Translations under genes and position numbers: made by a program
Source: Lycium barbarum
Taxonomy: Eukaryota; Streptophyta; Magnoliopsida; Solanales; Solanaceae
Assembly: GCF_019175385.1 (NCBI RefSeq)
Contig: NC_083343.1
Span: 52,536,457-52,600,456 of the forward strand
Length of the DNA: 64,000 bases
Reading direction: 5' to 3'
Notes under the pieces: model-generated
Told to the model about the DNA's origin: nothing
Databases searched by the model: none
What the model saw: only the letters and a program-made list of their open reading frames with translations
Part shown: piece by piece, positions 31,977 through 43,441 of the stretch
Layout of the letters: each line of letters opens with the position of its first letter
How positions within the stretch are numbered: position 1 is the stretch's first letter

Positions 31977-34900
31977 TGTCACGACCCAGCCCCGTGGGCC
32001 GCGACTGGTGCCCTTCCGGGACACCCCAAACGAACTCACACCCAGATCATCGTAATCAGACTCGACCAAACTCAACGTACGCTATTCGAACTCAACATCG
32101 TAATCAGATCTCTACCGAACACTTATCCTAAGCAGTCACCCGTACAGATCAGACAAATCACAAATCAGAAAGGAGGCGGAATATACATCGCCAAATTTCA
32201 CACACACACATCAGAAGGGTGGCGGAATGCACATCGCCCCCAAGTACATACACATACATACAAACTCAGAGGCCGACTTGGCCATAGCAGCGTACGGGCC
32301 GCTTAAGAATGCAAAACAGACTCACATACAAACACACCGGACCCACGACCCACAAATCTGACTACAGGCCTCTAGACAAAACAGAACATATGAACATATG
32401 ACGGGACAGGGCCCCGCCGTACCCACACATCCACAAATGTACAGAATACAGACACAACAAAAGACATGTACCAAAGTAGGCTCCGGATCAAAGGGGAGCT
32501 CTCCAACACAGCAGAATGAGTAGCCTAAACTGGAGGGCCACCCAAACGAGCTTCTGTACCTGCGGGCATGAAACACAGCCCCCGAAGAAACGGGGGTCAG
32601 TACGGGAGAAGTACTGAGTATGTAAAGCAGAAGGTACAGAAATCACAAACACAGCTGGAGTCAGAAAGAACCAACACACCAACATCGCAAACAAAGCAAA
32701 CCTGTGCGGGAGGCGAACGTACAAATGCAAATCAAATCATGTATAGGGTTTAGGAACGTGGTCACCCCCCGACGCTGGTGCCACAACACATCATAACTCC
32801 AGAAGGTTTCAAATCTCCGTACAATCTCCAGACACATCATATCACACACACATCATATCATCAGAACGTATCAAATGCCATATCACATCATAACTCCATA
32901 AACGGTAACCGGCCCTATGGCGAGGCCTCGGAAACCGTAACACATCATAACTCCCGAATATATTATAGTGCGCACGATCACAAAGTCGGCCCGGGTACCG
33001 ACGAACGAAGTCATAGCAGGCAGCACGAACAGAGTAGTGCAGAAATCATATGCATATCAAAAATAATTTGTCGGACTTAACATATAGTTTACGTAGAGGT
33101 ATATACTGACGCCCGAAGGATCGGAGTAGGAATCAGACTGATCAAAGTATGCGTATAAAAGTTACGAAGTTCCAAACTGCCAAAATCGCAAGAAAACTGT
33201 TCATAAGTCATTTTCCGAAAATCTCACATCATTCAAAGTACAAAACGTACATTAATGGCATAGAAAGTTTCAAACACATCCTTGGGTCCTAAACAGACGG
33301 TTGCGGATCATAACGGACACAAATGAATCAAACAAACCGAATAAGGGGAGCCTCGGGGCTCGCGGGCCCACCTCGAGTCAAATTGAGGTGGCGCACACAA
33401 ATCACAGACTTTCGGCTCCATAGAGCCATCTACAAAAGTTTCGAAGAGTTTCGGACACAACAGCACAAGTTATGGAGGTACGAACATTCTTTTAACCAAA
33501 TGTGACAAAGAGGGTTCAATCGCGCTGAGTGAATAGTGCTCGAACTTGAACCTCGATTTCCAAGAGTAGGATTATTCCCGAGGGGCCGATCTTAACCTAG
33601 TATATCTAGGACATGCCAAAAGAATGATAGGTAGGCTTTACATACTTGGTTGGCGCCTTACGCTCCTCAAATCGCAATTCCCGTTTCGTCCAGAAACTGC
33701 AAATGGTCACTTTTACCAGTTACTATTCATGAGAATTAACATTTTAGTCTTTGGGCTATATTTGGCTACCGAAATTTCGGCAGCACTTCCCCTATAAATC
33801 TAACACCCCCGAGACTTAGCTCGGCTCAAAATATAACAACATCAACAGCCCAAACATCAATACACAATACGAATCACAATCAAACACACTAACTTCACAA
33901 TTGCACCTCATTCCATAAGTTGGTAATCCTATTTCCAAACTTCACAATTTCAACTCAAATCCACATTATTGTATTCATTCATTCAAGGTTATTCCATTAC
34001 ATAACAAACAAGTTCCAAACCACATACAAACATCCCCAAAGTTCACTACTTTCCAATTTTCATTCAAAACACCAAAAGTTACGACGAACGTTCTAACTTG
34101 CGTCGTTTCATTCCAAACTCATTATCATCAACCATAAATCATATTTAAAGTCTTTAGTATCATATATATACTATGATATACACAAATATACCAAAGGTAT
34201 ACACTTTCCGATAACGTCCGAAATTATTTTCTAACACCAACTCAATTCCTTAATCAATCCTTTACAACATAATGACCACAACAACACATCATTCAAGCTA
34301 AATAAGATCAAATTCTTATGCCTTAAACCTTATAAAACCCACGGCCAAACACACTCTTTTTGCACACACACGCCATGCACAAACACAACACCATTCCAAA
34401 ATCTTCATGCCAATTCAATCACTAACACATATGTATCCATTTCATAGCATTAAAACATAAAGATCTTACCTTTTTCTTGAATTTCCGATTTGCCGCAAAC
34501 GAGCACCTTACGCCAATCTAATTATACCACCACGAAGAGCACCTCGAACTCATCAATCATTCCAAAAGAGACTAGGTGATTGGATTAGAAACAAGCCACG
34601 AATGTTTTTTTTCTCTTTCTTTTTCGGCCGAGAGCACCTTCAATGGTGTTCTTGAGATTTTTTTTTTTTGATCTTGATAAAGCTAACATATATCATATAT
34701 ATCCACTCCTAGGTCATGTGCATAGCACATGACCTTAATAAATGGACTTGGACTTGCTCCCTTGGGCCGGCCAATTCACTTCCTTTGGGCCTCAATTTTT
34801 GTATTCCATTTTCTTAGCCCAATTCATAAAATGTACCGTTTTGTAATTCCCGAAACTAATTTCCGAAGTTCCAATTTTACCCTCGGCCTTCCCCGACGTC

Positions 34901-35019
34901 TTAACATTAATAACTCCATAACCAACATATTCATATTCACCAAAATCAAAATATTTCCTCAACACACAAGTCTTCTTTATTTCTTGATTTCCCGTTATAC
35001 GAAAATACGGGACATAACA
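31977..35019 (-). mobile_element. D1 5' LTR (right copy)
   Basis: 3043 bp, nearly identical to 25552-28596. The few visible differences include a T-run length change near 34604. Confidence 0.92.
32556..32628 (-). other. Three-hairpin LTR module, D1 5' LTR
   Basis: Identical to the copy at 26131-26203. Confidence 0.7.
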
Positions 35020-35024
35020 GAGCT
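35020..35024 (+). repeat. Target duplication GAGCT, right of D1
   Basis: Pairs with 25547-25551. Confidence 0.9.
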
Positions 35025-37065
35025 GATTTAGGAAAAGGTGGCAACTCTTAACAAAACATTTTATTGGGGTATCGAGTGAACCGATAAGTAGGGATAAATT
35101 ACGACGAGTTTACAGTTAAAAGGAGTAGTAGTATGATTGGGATAAAAGTACGAAGGAAGAAGAGTTATGACAAATTATGAAGGTATTGATAAGACAGTTT
35201 GTGAGATATTAAGGATAAGGTTTATCAGAAAGGATGAAGGGTTAAGTACGCCTAGTCCACAGAGTTTAATTAAAAGTTGTGAATAAGGCTAAGAAGTGTT
35301 ACGTTATAGGATGGATTACGAACAGGATGTAATGTGAATACTATAAGGATTGCTATAGAAATGAGTAAAACCTAACAAGAAGGTAACTAAAGAATGCGAT
35401 GTGATTGGTGTGAAACGGAAAAGCAAATGCAGAACGAATAAGAAAGACTTACGGAGTTCTATAGGGAAAGCTCAGAATAGAGATCAAGTAGTAACAAAAG
35501 TGAAAGCGAGCACAAGAAGAGAAGGAGTTAATAGAAGGAGGAAGATAAGAAGAAAGTGAGTGGGATTACATTGTAGCGATGGGTTATGACATGTATAGCC
35601 AAGAAAACGAGTAATATAAGTGACGGAACTATGAAAGACCAAACTATAGCAAGATGAGCAACGAGGTAGAATGAGTGCCAGAAAAAGGATTGGGATGAAA
35701 GAATAAATAGGGATGAACAGAATACGTTTTGAAAATGAGAAAGGGATTATGCATAAGTAGTGTTTTCTGAAGGGTACAGAGGTAGCATGAGATTCCTCGT
35801 GTACAGAATAAAAGATGGACATAGACTGGGGAAAGGTGTAATACGACGACAAGGCGATAAGATAAGACTATCATTAAGACGAACTTGACATGATTTTGAG
35901 TAAGTTAGAAGTTAGTGTTGGGTACACAACAACGGTAAAAGAGCATAAGGCATAAAGGAGTACTGCGCGTATATGACTTCACCTCGGAAATAGTGAAATC
36001 CTGAAAGGACAAGGACTGTAGGCCTGAGGAACAAATGGTGTATTGTAAATTTATTAAAGAAAACAGATAATATAGGATTGGGATAAAGATAATATTACAA
36101 GAGAACTTTGGACACTTATCATCAGAATATAAGTACTACCTAATCGAGAATTTGGGACGACTACAAATACTAAATAATTATTGATTGGAGTAAGTGGAAT
36201 GTGGCCTTGGATGAGTTGCTACATTGGTTGGATTATTCGATTACGGATTATCAGATGAGATTTTATACTATATATAGAGAGGTTCTCGTCATTTCATGAT
36301 TTTGTTAAGATCTCGTACGTGATTAATCAAAGTTATAAATTATAAAGAAAGGATATGGATATGGTATAGTACACCAAGTGAATTGGAAAAGGGATCAAAT
36401 AAATTTGAGATTGGAAATAGGGACATCGAGCAGAATACAAACAGATAATAGCATAAGTACACCCTTAAGAGGGGAAGCGGGTGTGAGAAATGCAAGTGTA
36501 AGATGGAAACAATTGACACTGCAATATATTTGATATGGATGCTTACACTTCAAGTGAGATCCCTTGCTGAAACAAGTTAGCAAGATCTGAAAGCCAGCAA
36601 TAAATGAATAGAAGTAAGAATGGTACTTGAAACAGTGCCGAGAATTATTTGTAAAGACCTTGAATGATAAGACATTAGGAAGTAGGTCTTATTGAAAGAA
36701 ATAGTATGATAAGAGAATGGTAACGAGTAACTTAAGAGATGTTATAAAGGAAAGCAATGCTATACTAGATTAGAGGCTAAGATTTGGCAATAGAGCTGTG
36801 CGCTAATGATATTGCGACTTATAAGTACAAAAGTGATGGGATAGAAAATCCCTTATAGCAGGATATGAGAAAATCAAAGGGGTGAATAAAGGAAAGGGAA
36901 GGGAGTATGACAACATAGGCTACGAGCTGTACGGATGAAATATGTAAAGCAGAATGAATCAGGAGAAGGAAAGACTACGACTAAGATTGGACATTCTTTC
37001 TATAAGTTATACAAGAATAGTTATGCAACCTACGAATATTTTTATGATAAGAATGAGACTAGTTT
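35025..37065 (+). mobile_element. Element C internal region, right non-coding part
   Basis: About 2 kb, strikingly purine-rich on the plus strand (many GAAAG, AAGGA, GGAAG words). Stops are frequent in all plus frames. Minus-strand frames (for example 35484-35852) are short and of low complexity, so I do not call them genes. No polymerase, protease or integrase motif is seen. Ends at the pre-polypurine hairpin. Confidence 0.7.
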
Positions 37066-37085
37066 AACATTCGAGGACGAATGTT
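37066..37085 (+). other. Pre-polypurine hairpin, C
   Basis: AACATTCG-AGGA-CGAATGTT, two bases before the tract. Confidence 0.8.
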
Positions 37086-37087
37086 CT

Positions 37088-37101
37088 AAAGGGGGGAAGG
37101 A
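37088..37101 (+). other. Element C polypurine tract
   Basis: AAAGGGGGGAAGGA directly before the TG of the 3' LTR. Confidence 0.9.
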
Positions 37102-39898
37102 TGTTATATCCCGTATTTTTGGACTAGAAAATTTAATCGTCTGTCTAGAGCAAATTTACCCGAGCCCGGAAAATTCGATCATATCCAAGGATGAAAATCA
37201 AGAGGTCGGTGTATACAAGGAATGAGGTCCCAAAATTATTTAAGACGAAAAAGTGTGACGACGATGATCGAAAATAATATTTTATGTGTGGCAAATGAGG
37301 TCATGAACTAGTGTTATATCACATGATCGTGGTAATGGATATACGAAGTGTACTAAAAATAATTGTTATTAAAGTGAATTGAGATCAAGAAATTAGTTAT
37401 GTGCATAACGGATTAATTATTGAATAAAGTGGGAGAGTAAGAAATTAATTATGATATTAATTCAATTACATGGATAAGTGGCATTTATGTGGGTCAACGT
37501 GGAATAAGGGAGGATAATGGGCTTATGACTATGAACTTTTGTAATGAGTAGGTGGCAGCCATAGGACATGATGTGTATTAAATATAGGAATGTTAGGTAA
37601 GGGGCCTACGTTGCTAATAAAGAAAAAGGGGGACAGTAGTTCATTTAGTGGAAAATCCACTAGGTTTCGTACAAGTATTGTTGTAATATTGTGGTGAGGC
37701 AGCAACGTAAATATGGTTGACAAAGAGGAGCAACACTTCATTAGGCAGCAACATAATTTTTTTAGGACCATTAGCAGCGTTCCTTTCATATCAACCATTG
37801 ATCGAAGTATAATTCGTTACAAGGACATCATACGGATTTTGCACACTTTATTCTATTTTATCGTGTTGTTGAATTCGGGCTTTCTTCAAAGGGAAGTAAA
37901 GTGGATGAAGATCGTTTTTTGGCATATAAGGTAAGAACTATTCTCTACTAGATATATTTAAGTTCGTTGAGGTCATAGCTAAATTGTGAGACGAGAAATA
38001 CGAAAATTATACCGTAAATTGTATTTGATGTTGTTATTGGCTCATGGGCTGTTTGTTGGACTGTTTTGTGGGTTATGTAAACATTGTTATGGACGGAAAT
38101 TATGTTATACGACATGATTATGATAATGAGTAGATGAAGTGTATCCAAAATGATTTATTATTTAACTAAATTGAGTGCAAAAACTAATTATGTGGATAAT
38201 TGGTAATGTTGAATTTTAGTGGGAGACTAAAAAATTTATTTAACTATTCAATTGTGGATAAATATTGAAGTGGACCATATCCACGTGGAAGAGTAGAAAC
38301 TAATGACTAAGGTTTGATATTATGTATGTGGCTTCTGTGGAAATGAAGATTTAAAAGTTATTCGGACCCCAAGGTCAACAAGAGACAACACATAACCCAC
38401 TTTTGCTTACATAAAAGAAGAGGTGACGTGGTAGCTATAATAAAGGACAGCAACATAGCTACCTTGAAAAAAAAATCATCTTGAAAGGGCCCTTAACTTT
38501 CCAGCGATATATGAGACCACTAGTTTACTTGAAGTAATACCTTGTTTCTAAAGGAAGTGAGCAGCAACATAGTTACTATTTGAGGAAGAAAAACGTTGAG
38601 CAACAACCTCCTTTCATGATGATATGTGCAGTATGCAGCAAGCACTTTAAATTGGAGGTTATATTTTGGCAACAAGTTACGTATGCAGCAATGTGGTACT
38701 CATTTTCAAATTGTAGTAGTCGAATGTTTCTTGGAAGCTCGAGAAGGATCGGACTAGTTATGTTGTTTAAGATTGGACTGCTAGATGAAAGAATTACGAA
38801 AACTATATCGGAAATCGGATAAATTGTTATTGTTATCATGTGGGTTGTTTGGTGGGTGTTATAAATTGTTTGGTGAGTAGAAATATCGTGAAACGTGCTG
38901 TAGCTATTGTTATCCTGCTTGTTGTTATACAATGTATATACGAAAATAAAGGAGTGTATACAAGTATCGATATAGGAATTGATGGAATAAACGCGAACTT
39001 ACGAATAGAATTATCAATTGATATAGTTGGAGTTTTGGCTGTTTTTCTTGTTGTAAATATATGATATAAAGCCGAGATTTGTGGTAAATGATGTCCTTAT
39101 CACATTGGGAATATTTTTACGGTTAAGAAGAAAACATACGAAAAGGTGCCATGGAGTATACGGATTGTAATTCGAGCTTGTCGCTCGTTATAGAGTATTA
39201 TGAAATTGTTATGGACATGCATGTTGTGTTTTTGGGATTTATTTGTTGTTGGGCTGATATACCAAATTGGGAGATGCTAATAGTATAGAGGAGATGCTGC
39301 CCGTCTCGTTTTAGAATTAAGTCATCAATTAATATATAGGATATGCGAAAAGCCTTCTTAAGTCACGTGCATATTCTTACGATTATAGGTTTATCATATT
39401 AATTGTGGAAGTTCTTGGCTGGACTGAGCTCTTGAACGACGTAAGGTATGTAAAGCCTATCCTTCCTTTCCTTCTTTTGGCATGTCCTAGACGTAAGTGA
39501 TGAATGACATGAGCTTTGGGATAATTCCATTCATAAGTTCCAAATATGATTCATAATTCTTATTCACTTCTTGATGTTAGAGCTTTTAAAGTAGTTAAGC
39601 CACTACCCTCGAGCTTTCTATATGTTGTATGGTATAATCGTATGTATAAGTCTCTATTCCTAAAGGCTCTATAATGACTAATGTCCTTAACTTTCATAAG
39701 CTGTCTCGTATTGATTTGATACCTGTCTATGATCCCTGAGACGTTATTTAATATAGTTCATAATGATATTCAAAGAGCCACTAGGATGGCTAATGTTCTT
39801 GATTTCCAGAAACTATTATATTATGTCTTGATACGTGTATATAATCCTTGAGGTTCTATTTTTATATAATCCACAGCGACATTCGAAAGGTATTTGAT
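37102..39898 (+). mobile_element. Element C 3' LTR, left part
   Basis: Colinear with the 5' LTR 20343 to about 23138, with scattered substitutions. Cut after GGTATTTGAT by the start of D2. The hairpin array and three-hairpin module of the 5' LTR are missing from this copy, lost with the D2 right end. Confidence 0.9.
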
Positions 39899-40180
39899 TG
39901 TTATATCCCGCGTTTTTGCGCATTTAGAAAATTGGGAATAATTTTGACTTGTAAGAAATAAGGTCATGTTTTTATTTTATTTAACATATGTGATATTCAT
40001 GAAAGATATTGATGCGGAAATACGGAGGATGGCTAAGGGCAAAATTGGAATTTTGGAAATTGGTTTCGGGAATTACAAATAAGATCTTGATGAATTGGGC
40101 TAAAAAAAAAAAAGAGAATTGAGGCCCAAATTGGGAGGCTTGGCCGGCCATGGTCCATGGTCTTGGCCCAAGCCCATAAG

Positions 40181-40210
40181 ATTAGTCATGTGAGTTATCA
40201 TGTGACTAAT
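40181..40210 (+). repeat. Inverted repeat beside D2 TATA-like region
   Basis: Arms ATTAGTCA and TGACTAAT, 14 bases apart. Confidence 0.55.
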
Positions 40211-42236
40211 TAATATATGAGGGACAAGTCTTCATTTTCACCCTAGAACTTTCAAGACATTAAAACAAAGAGAGAGAAAGGGAGCCAAGAGCAAGGGTTT
40301 CGGCCCTAGCAAGAAAAAAGAAGAAAAAAAAAATTCTAGCCTTCAATCTTGATCCAAAAATTATAATTTTCTAGAAGTATTACCATCTCAAGGATGCTCT
40401 TCAACATGGTATAAATTTTAAGGCAAGAAAGTGCTTGTGTTGCCAAGTGGAAGTTTGAAGAAAAAAAAAGGTAAGATTTCTATTCTTTTATGTTATGGAA
40501 GAAGTATATATGTTATAATGATTAGAATTGAATGAGAATTATGGAATTGAGATGTGTATGTATTTGGCCGTGTGGATGTGTGAAAGTGTAGGTGGCCGTG
40601 TGTTATGGGGAGGATAAGGAAGATGAATTAAAGTTCATTTAGTTTGTTAGTTGTGTCGTTGTGACATTTATGACGTAAATAAAGGTTTAACGAGTTAAGT
40701 CGGCATTGAAATTGGTTATGCGTCGTTATGGGAAATTATGTGATTTTGGTATATTTTTATGCAATTATGGAAGTAAGATTCTAAATGTGAATTATGGATA
40801 TTGTTAATGAATTTGGAAGGAAACAATGTGAGTTAGTAGGTTCGTCGTAGTTGTTGACGCTTCAGATAGAATATGGAAAGTGGCGGATTGCTTGAATTCA
40901 TGTATATTGCTTGGAATATTATTGGAATACGTTTGAATAACCTTGAATGAGAAAATGAATACGATAATGTTGATGTTAGTTTGATGTTGTGAAGTTCGAA
41001 TGAAAGTTGTCGCTTTATGTAGAAAAGAAGAATATTGACGTTAGACCTATTTTGTTGTGATTTGTGATGTCTTTGGTATTGTGGGTTGTTGTTGATTATA
41101 TATTGAGCCGAGCTAAGCCTCGGGGATGTTATATGTATAGGGGAAGTGCTGCCGAAATTTCGGTAGACAAATATAAAGTTAAGTGAATTCTTAAAGTCTT
41201 GTAATTCCTAATTGGTAACTTTGACCATTTGTAGATTCTGAGCGAAACGGAGTTTGATTTTGGGCAAGCGTAAGGAGCGCGAAAGGTATGTAAGGCTACC
41301 CCATTCCTTCTTTTGGCATGTCCTAGGTATACTAGGTCGATATTTGAGCCCCGGAGGCAATTCTGTTCATGGAAATCCGAATTGAAAATCGAGTACTATT
41401 CATTCAATTGAATTGAACTATAAAACTCATATTTTGTTGAAAAGTGATAAAATGTCCGAAACTTTTGTAAATGTAATCGAATCGCTTCGAAACTCCTATG
41501 TATGATTCCATAGACCCCAAATGTCCGTGATTCATGTCCGCCACCTCGACTCGACCCGAGGTGGGCCCGCTAACCCCGAGATTCCTTTGTTTGCTCTATT
41601 AGGCTCGTTTTTGTATAATGTCGGCAATGGACTTTTGATTATGAATTTGGCTATCGTAAAATAATGTTTTGATTGCCACGATATTCTAAATTATATTTTG
41701 AACCATAAATACCATTTTGGAAATACTTTTGTGAGATTAACCCCGTATTGGCTAATGGTTCAAACTACTTTGACTAATGAGTTAACATATGATTTTATCA
41801 AGTTTCAAAAGGTGTTTTGATATATAAATTGCATTGTTTGCTCACGACTCCGCTCGTGCCCTTGTTATGACTTCGTTCACCGGTTCCCGGGCCGGTTATG
41901 GTTCGTGCGCGCTATGATAAATTCGGCCGTATGCTGTGTTACGGTTCCCGAGACCTCGCCATAGGGCCGGGTTCCGTTTGGAGTTATGCTGTGATATGGC
42001 TGGTGATATGTTATGATGATATGTGTGTTTGGAGTTGTACGGAGATTTGAAACCTTCTGGAGTATGCTGTGTGTGGCACCAGCGTCGGAGTGGTGACCAC
42101 GTTCCTGAGCCCTTTGCATGATTTTTACTTGCATGACATATATACATATGTTTTCAGCACAGACTCTGATGTACTGATTTGGTATTTTCTCTCTGTACCT
42201 TTTTATGTCAGTTATGGTTCGTATTTCTGTACTCTA

Positions 42237-42316
42237 TGCTTTACATGCTCAGTACATCTTTCGTACTGACCCCCTTTCTTCGGGGGGGCTGCGTTTCATG
42301 CCCGCAGGTACAGAGG
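42237..42316 (+). other. Three-hairpin LTR module, D2 copy 1
   Basis: AGTAC-ATCTTTC-GTACT; CCCCC-TTTCTTC-GGGGG; CTGCG-TTTCATGCC-CGCAG. All three stems perfect. Confidence 0.75.
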
Positions 42317-42827
42317 TTCGTGATCCGCCAGTGTAGGCCACATATTCTGCTATCACAGAGTGCTCCTTTTGATCCGGAGCCCACATTTTGGTACATATGT
42401 CTTTTGCTACGTATATGTCTCTGTACATTTGACTAATTGGGTACGGCGGGGCCCTGTCCCGTCATATGTCTTCGTTGTGATTTGTAGAGGCCTGTAGTCA
42501 TATTGTGGGTCATGGGTCAAGTGCGTGTGTTCGCTTTGTTTATGATTTACGTCTTAATGCGGTCCTATCTGTTATGGCGGCCAGGGTGGCCCATATGTTT
42601 GTATATGTGTATATAATCGGCGATGTGTATTCCGCCGCCCCTTTTGACTTTGGATATGATATTTTTGGCACGCGTGACCGCTTAAGACAATATTTGATTT
42701 TGAATCTGTTTTAATGATTAATATGAGATCTGAGATAATCTATAATATGACGATTTGGTATGTTTGTCTGTCCGGGTGCCCAAGTAGGGCGCCAGTCGCG
42801 ACCCACGGGGCTGGGTCGTGACAGAAG

Positions 42828-42839
42828 TGGTATCAGAGC
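42828..42839 (+). other. D2 primer-binding site, copy 1
   Basis: TGGTATCAGAGC after the LTR end. Confidence 0.9.
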
Positions 42840-43441
42840 GGTTTGTCCTCGGAATGTCTATAGGTCGTGTCTGATAGAGTCCTGTTTATCGGTGTGTTAT
42901 GCACCACATCTATAAACAGGAGGCTACAGGACATTTAGGGTGTTCCCTTTCTTTGAATCTTAGATCGTGCGATAGAGCCAGCCGTAGGAAATGAATCCCT
43001 TCTACTAACCCTTAATTTCAGCTGGAGAACGGTATCGGTGTAAGACAATGACTGATGATATTGGAAGCTACACAGTACACAGGTAAGCAATGGTATGGAA
43101 GATGTATGCTGGGTAAGGTGTTTGAAATACGATTGAAATATAAAGTTGAAGATTGAACAGAAAAGTAAACAGGAAAGTGCCTCCGATGCCGTTTGAGTTA
43201 GGCATGTGAGGTAAGTTTCAACATTTTCATACTTTTATTTGAAATTGTTAGCCCTGTGTGGCTATGACACGACATGATACGATATATATATATATATACG
43301 TATATGTGTTGGCCCTGTGAGGCATGGTTGGTATTTTCTGCGTGCAGGTTTTAGGATAGTAAGAAATACAGAGGAACCTCTGCCCAAATTTTTCCAGAAA
43401 TATAAAAAGGAGAATAAGATATAAGTTCTTATAAGGCGCAC
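42840..43441 (+). mobile_element. D2 internal region, copy 1, truncated
   Basis: Non-coding, nearly identical to 46349-46935. Homology ends at TTCTTA (43431). About ten extra bases (TAAGGCGCAC) join it to the second LTR; they form a small fold-back with the GCGC of the LTR. Confidence 0.8.
42880..42921 (+). other. Leader stem-loop, D2 copy 1
   Basis: CCTGTTTAT/ATAAACAGG outer stem, GGTGTG/CACATC inner stem, loop reads TTATGCAC, so the hexamer palindrome is broken by one base in this copy only. Confidence 0.65.

Larger units (their letters stand above)
25552..35019 (-). mobile_element. Element D1: complete gag-only LTR element, minus strand
   Basis: Complete structure with target duplicates. 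In element order (minus): 5' LTR 35019-31977, primer site, leader, gag (31778-30294), 5S-like segment, 41-bp repeat array, hairpin, polypurine tract, 3' LTR 28596-25552. The LTRs (3043 and 3045 bp) differ by only about ten substitutions and one short indel by eye, so the insertion is recent. It has no protease core, RT or integrase. Architecture fits the published terminal-repeat-Gag (TR-GAG) class, with the added 5S-like segment. Confidence 0.9.
39899..42823 (+). mobile_element. D2 LTR, copy 1
   Basis: 2925 bp, from TGTTATATCCCGCG to GGGTCGTGACA. Related to D1 LTRs (shared GGAATTACAAA, TTGGCCGGCC and CCGAAATTTCGGTAG landmarks). An inverted repeat ATTAGTCA ... TGACTAAT (40181-40210) sits just before TAATATATGAGG. 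Confidence 0.9.

Noticed and set aside
35484..36583. Minus-strand frames rich in Phe/Leu/Ser in the C interior
   Set aside because: Produced by the purine-rich plus strand; low complexity, no motif.
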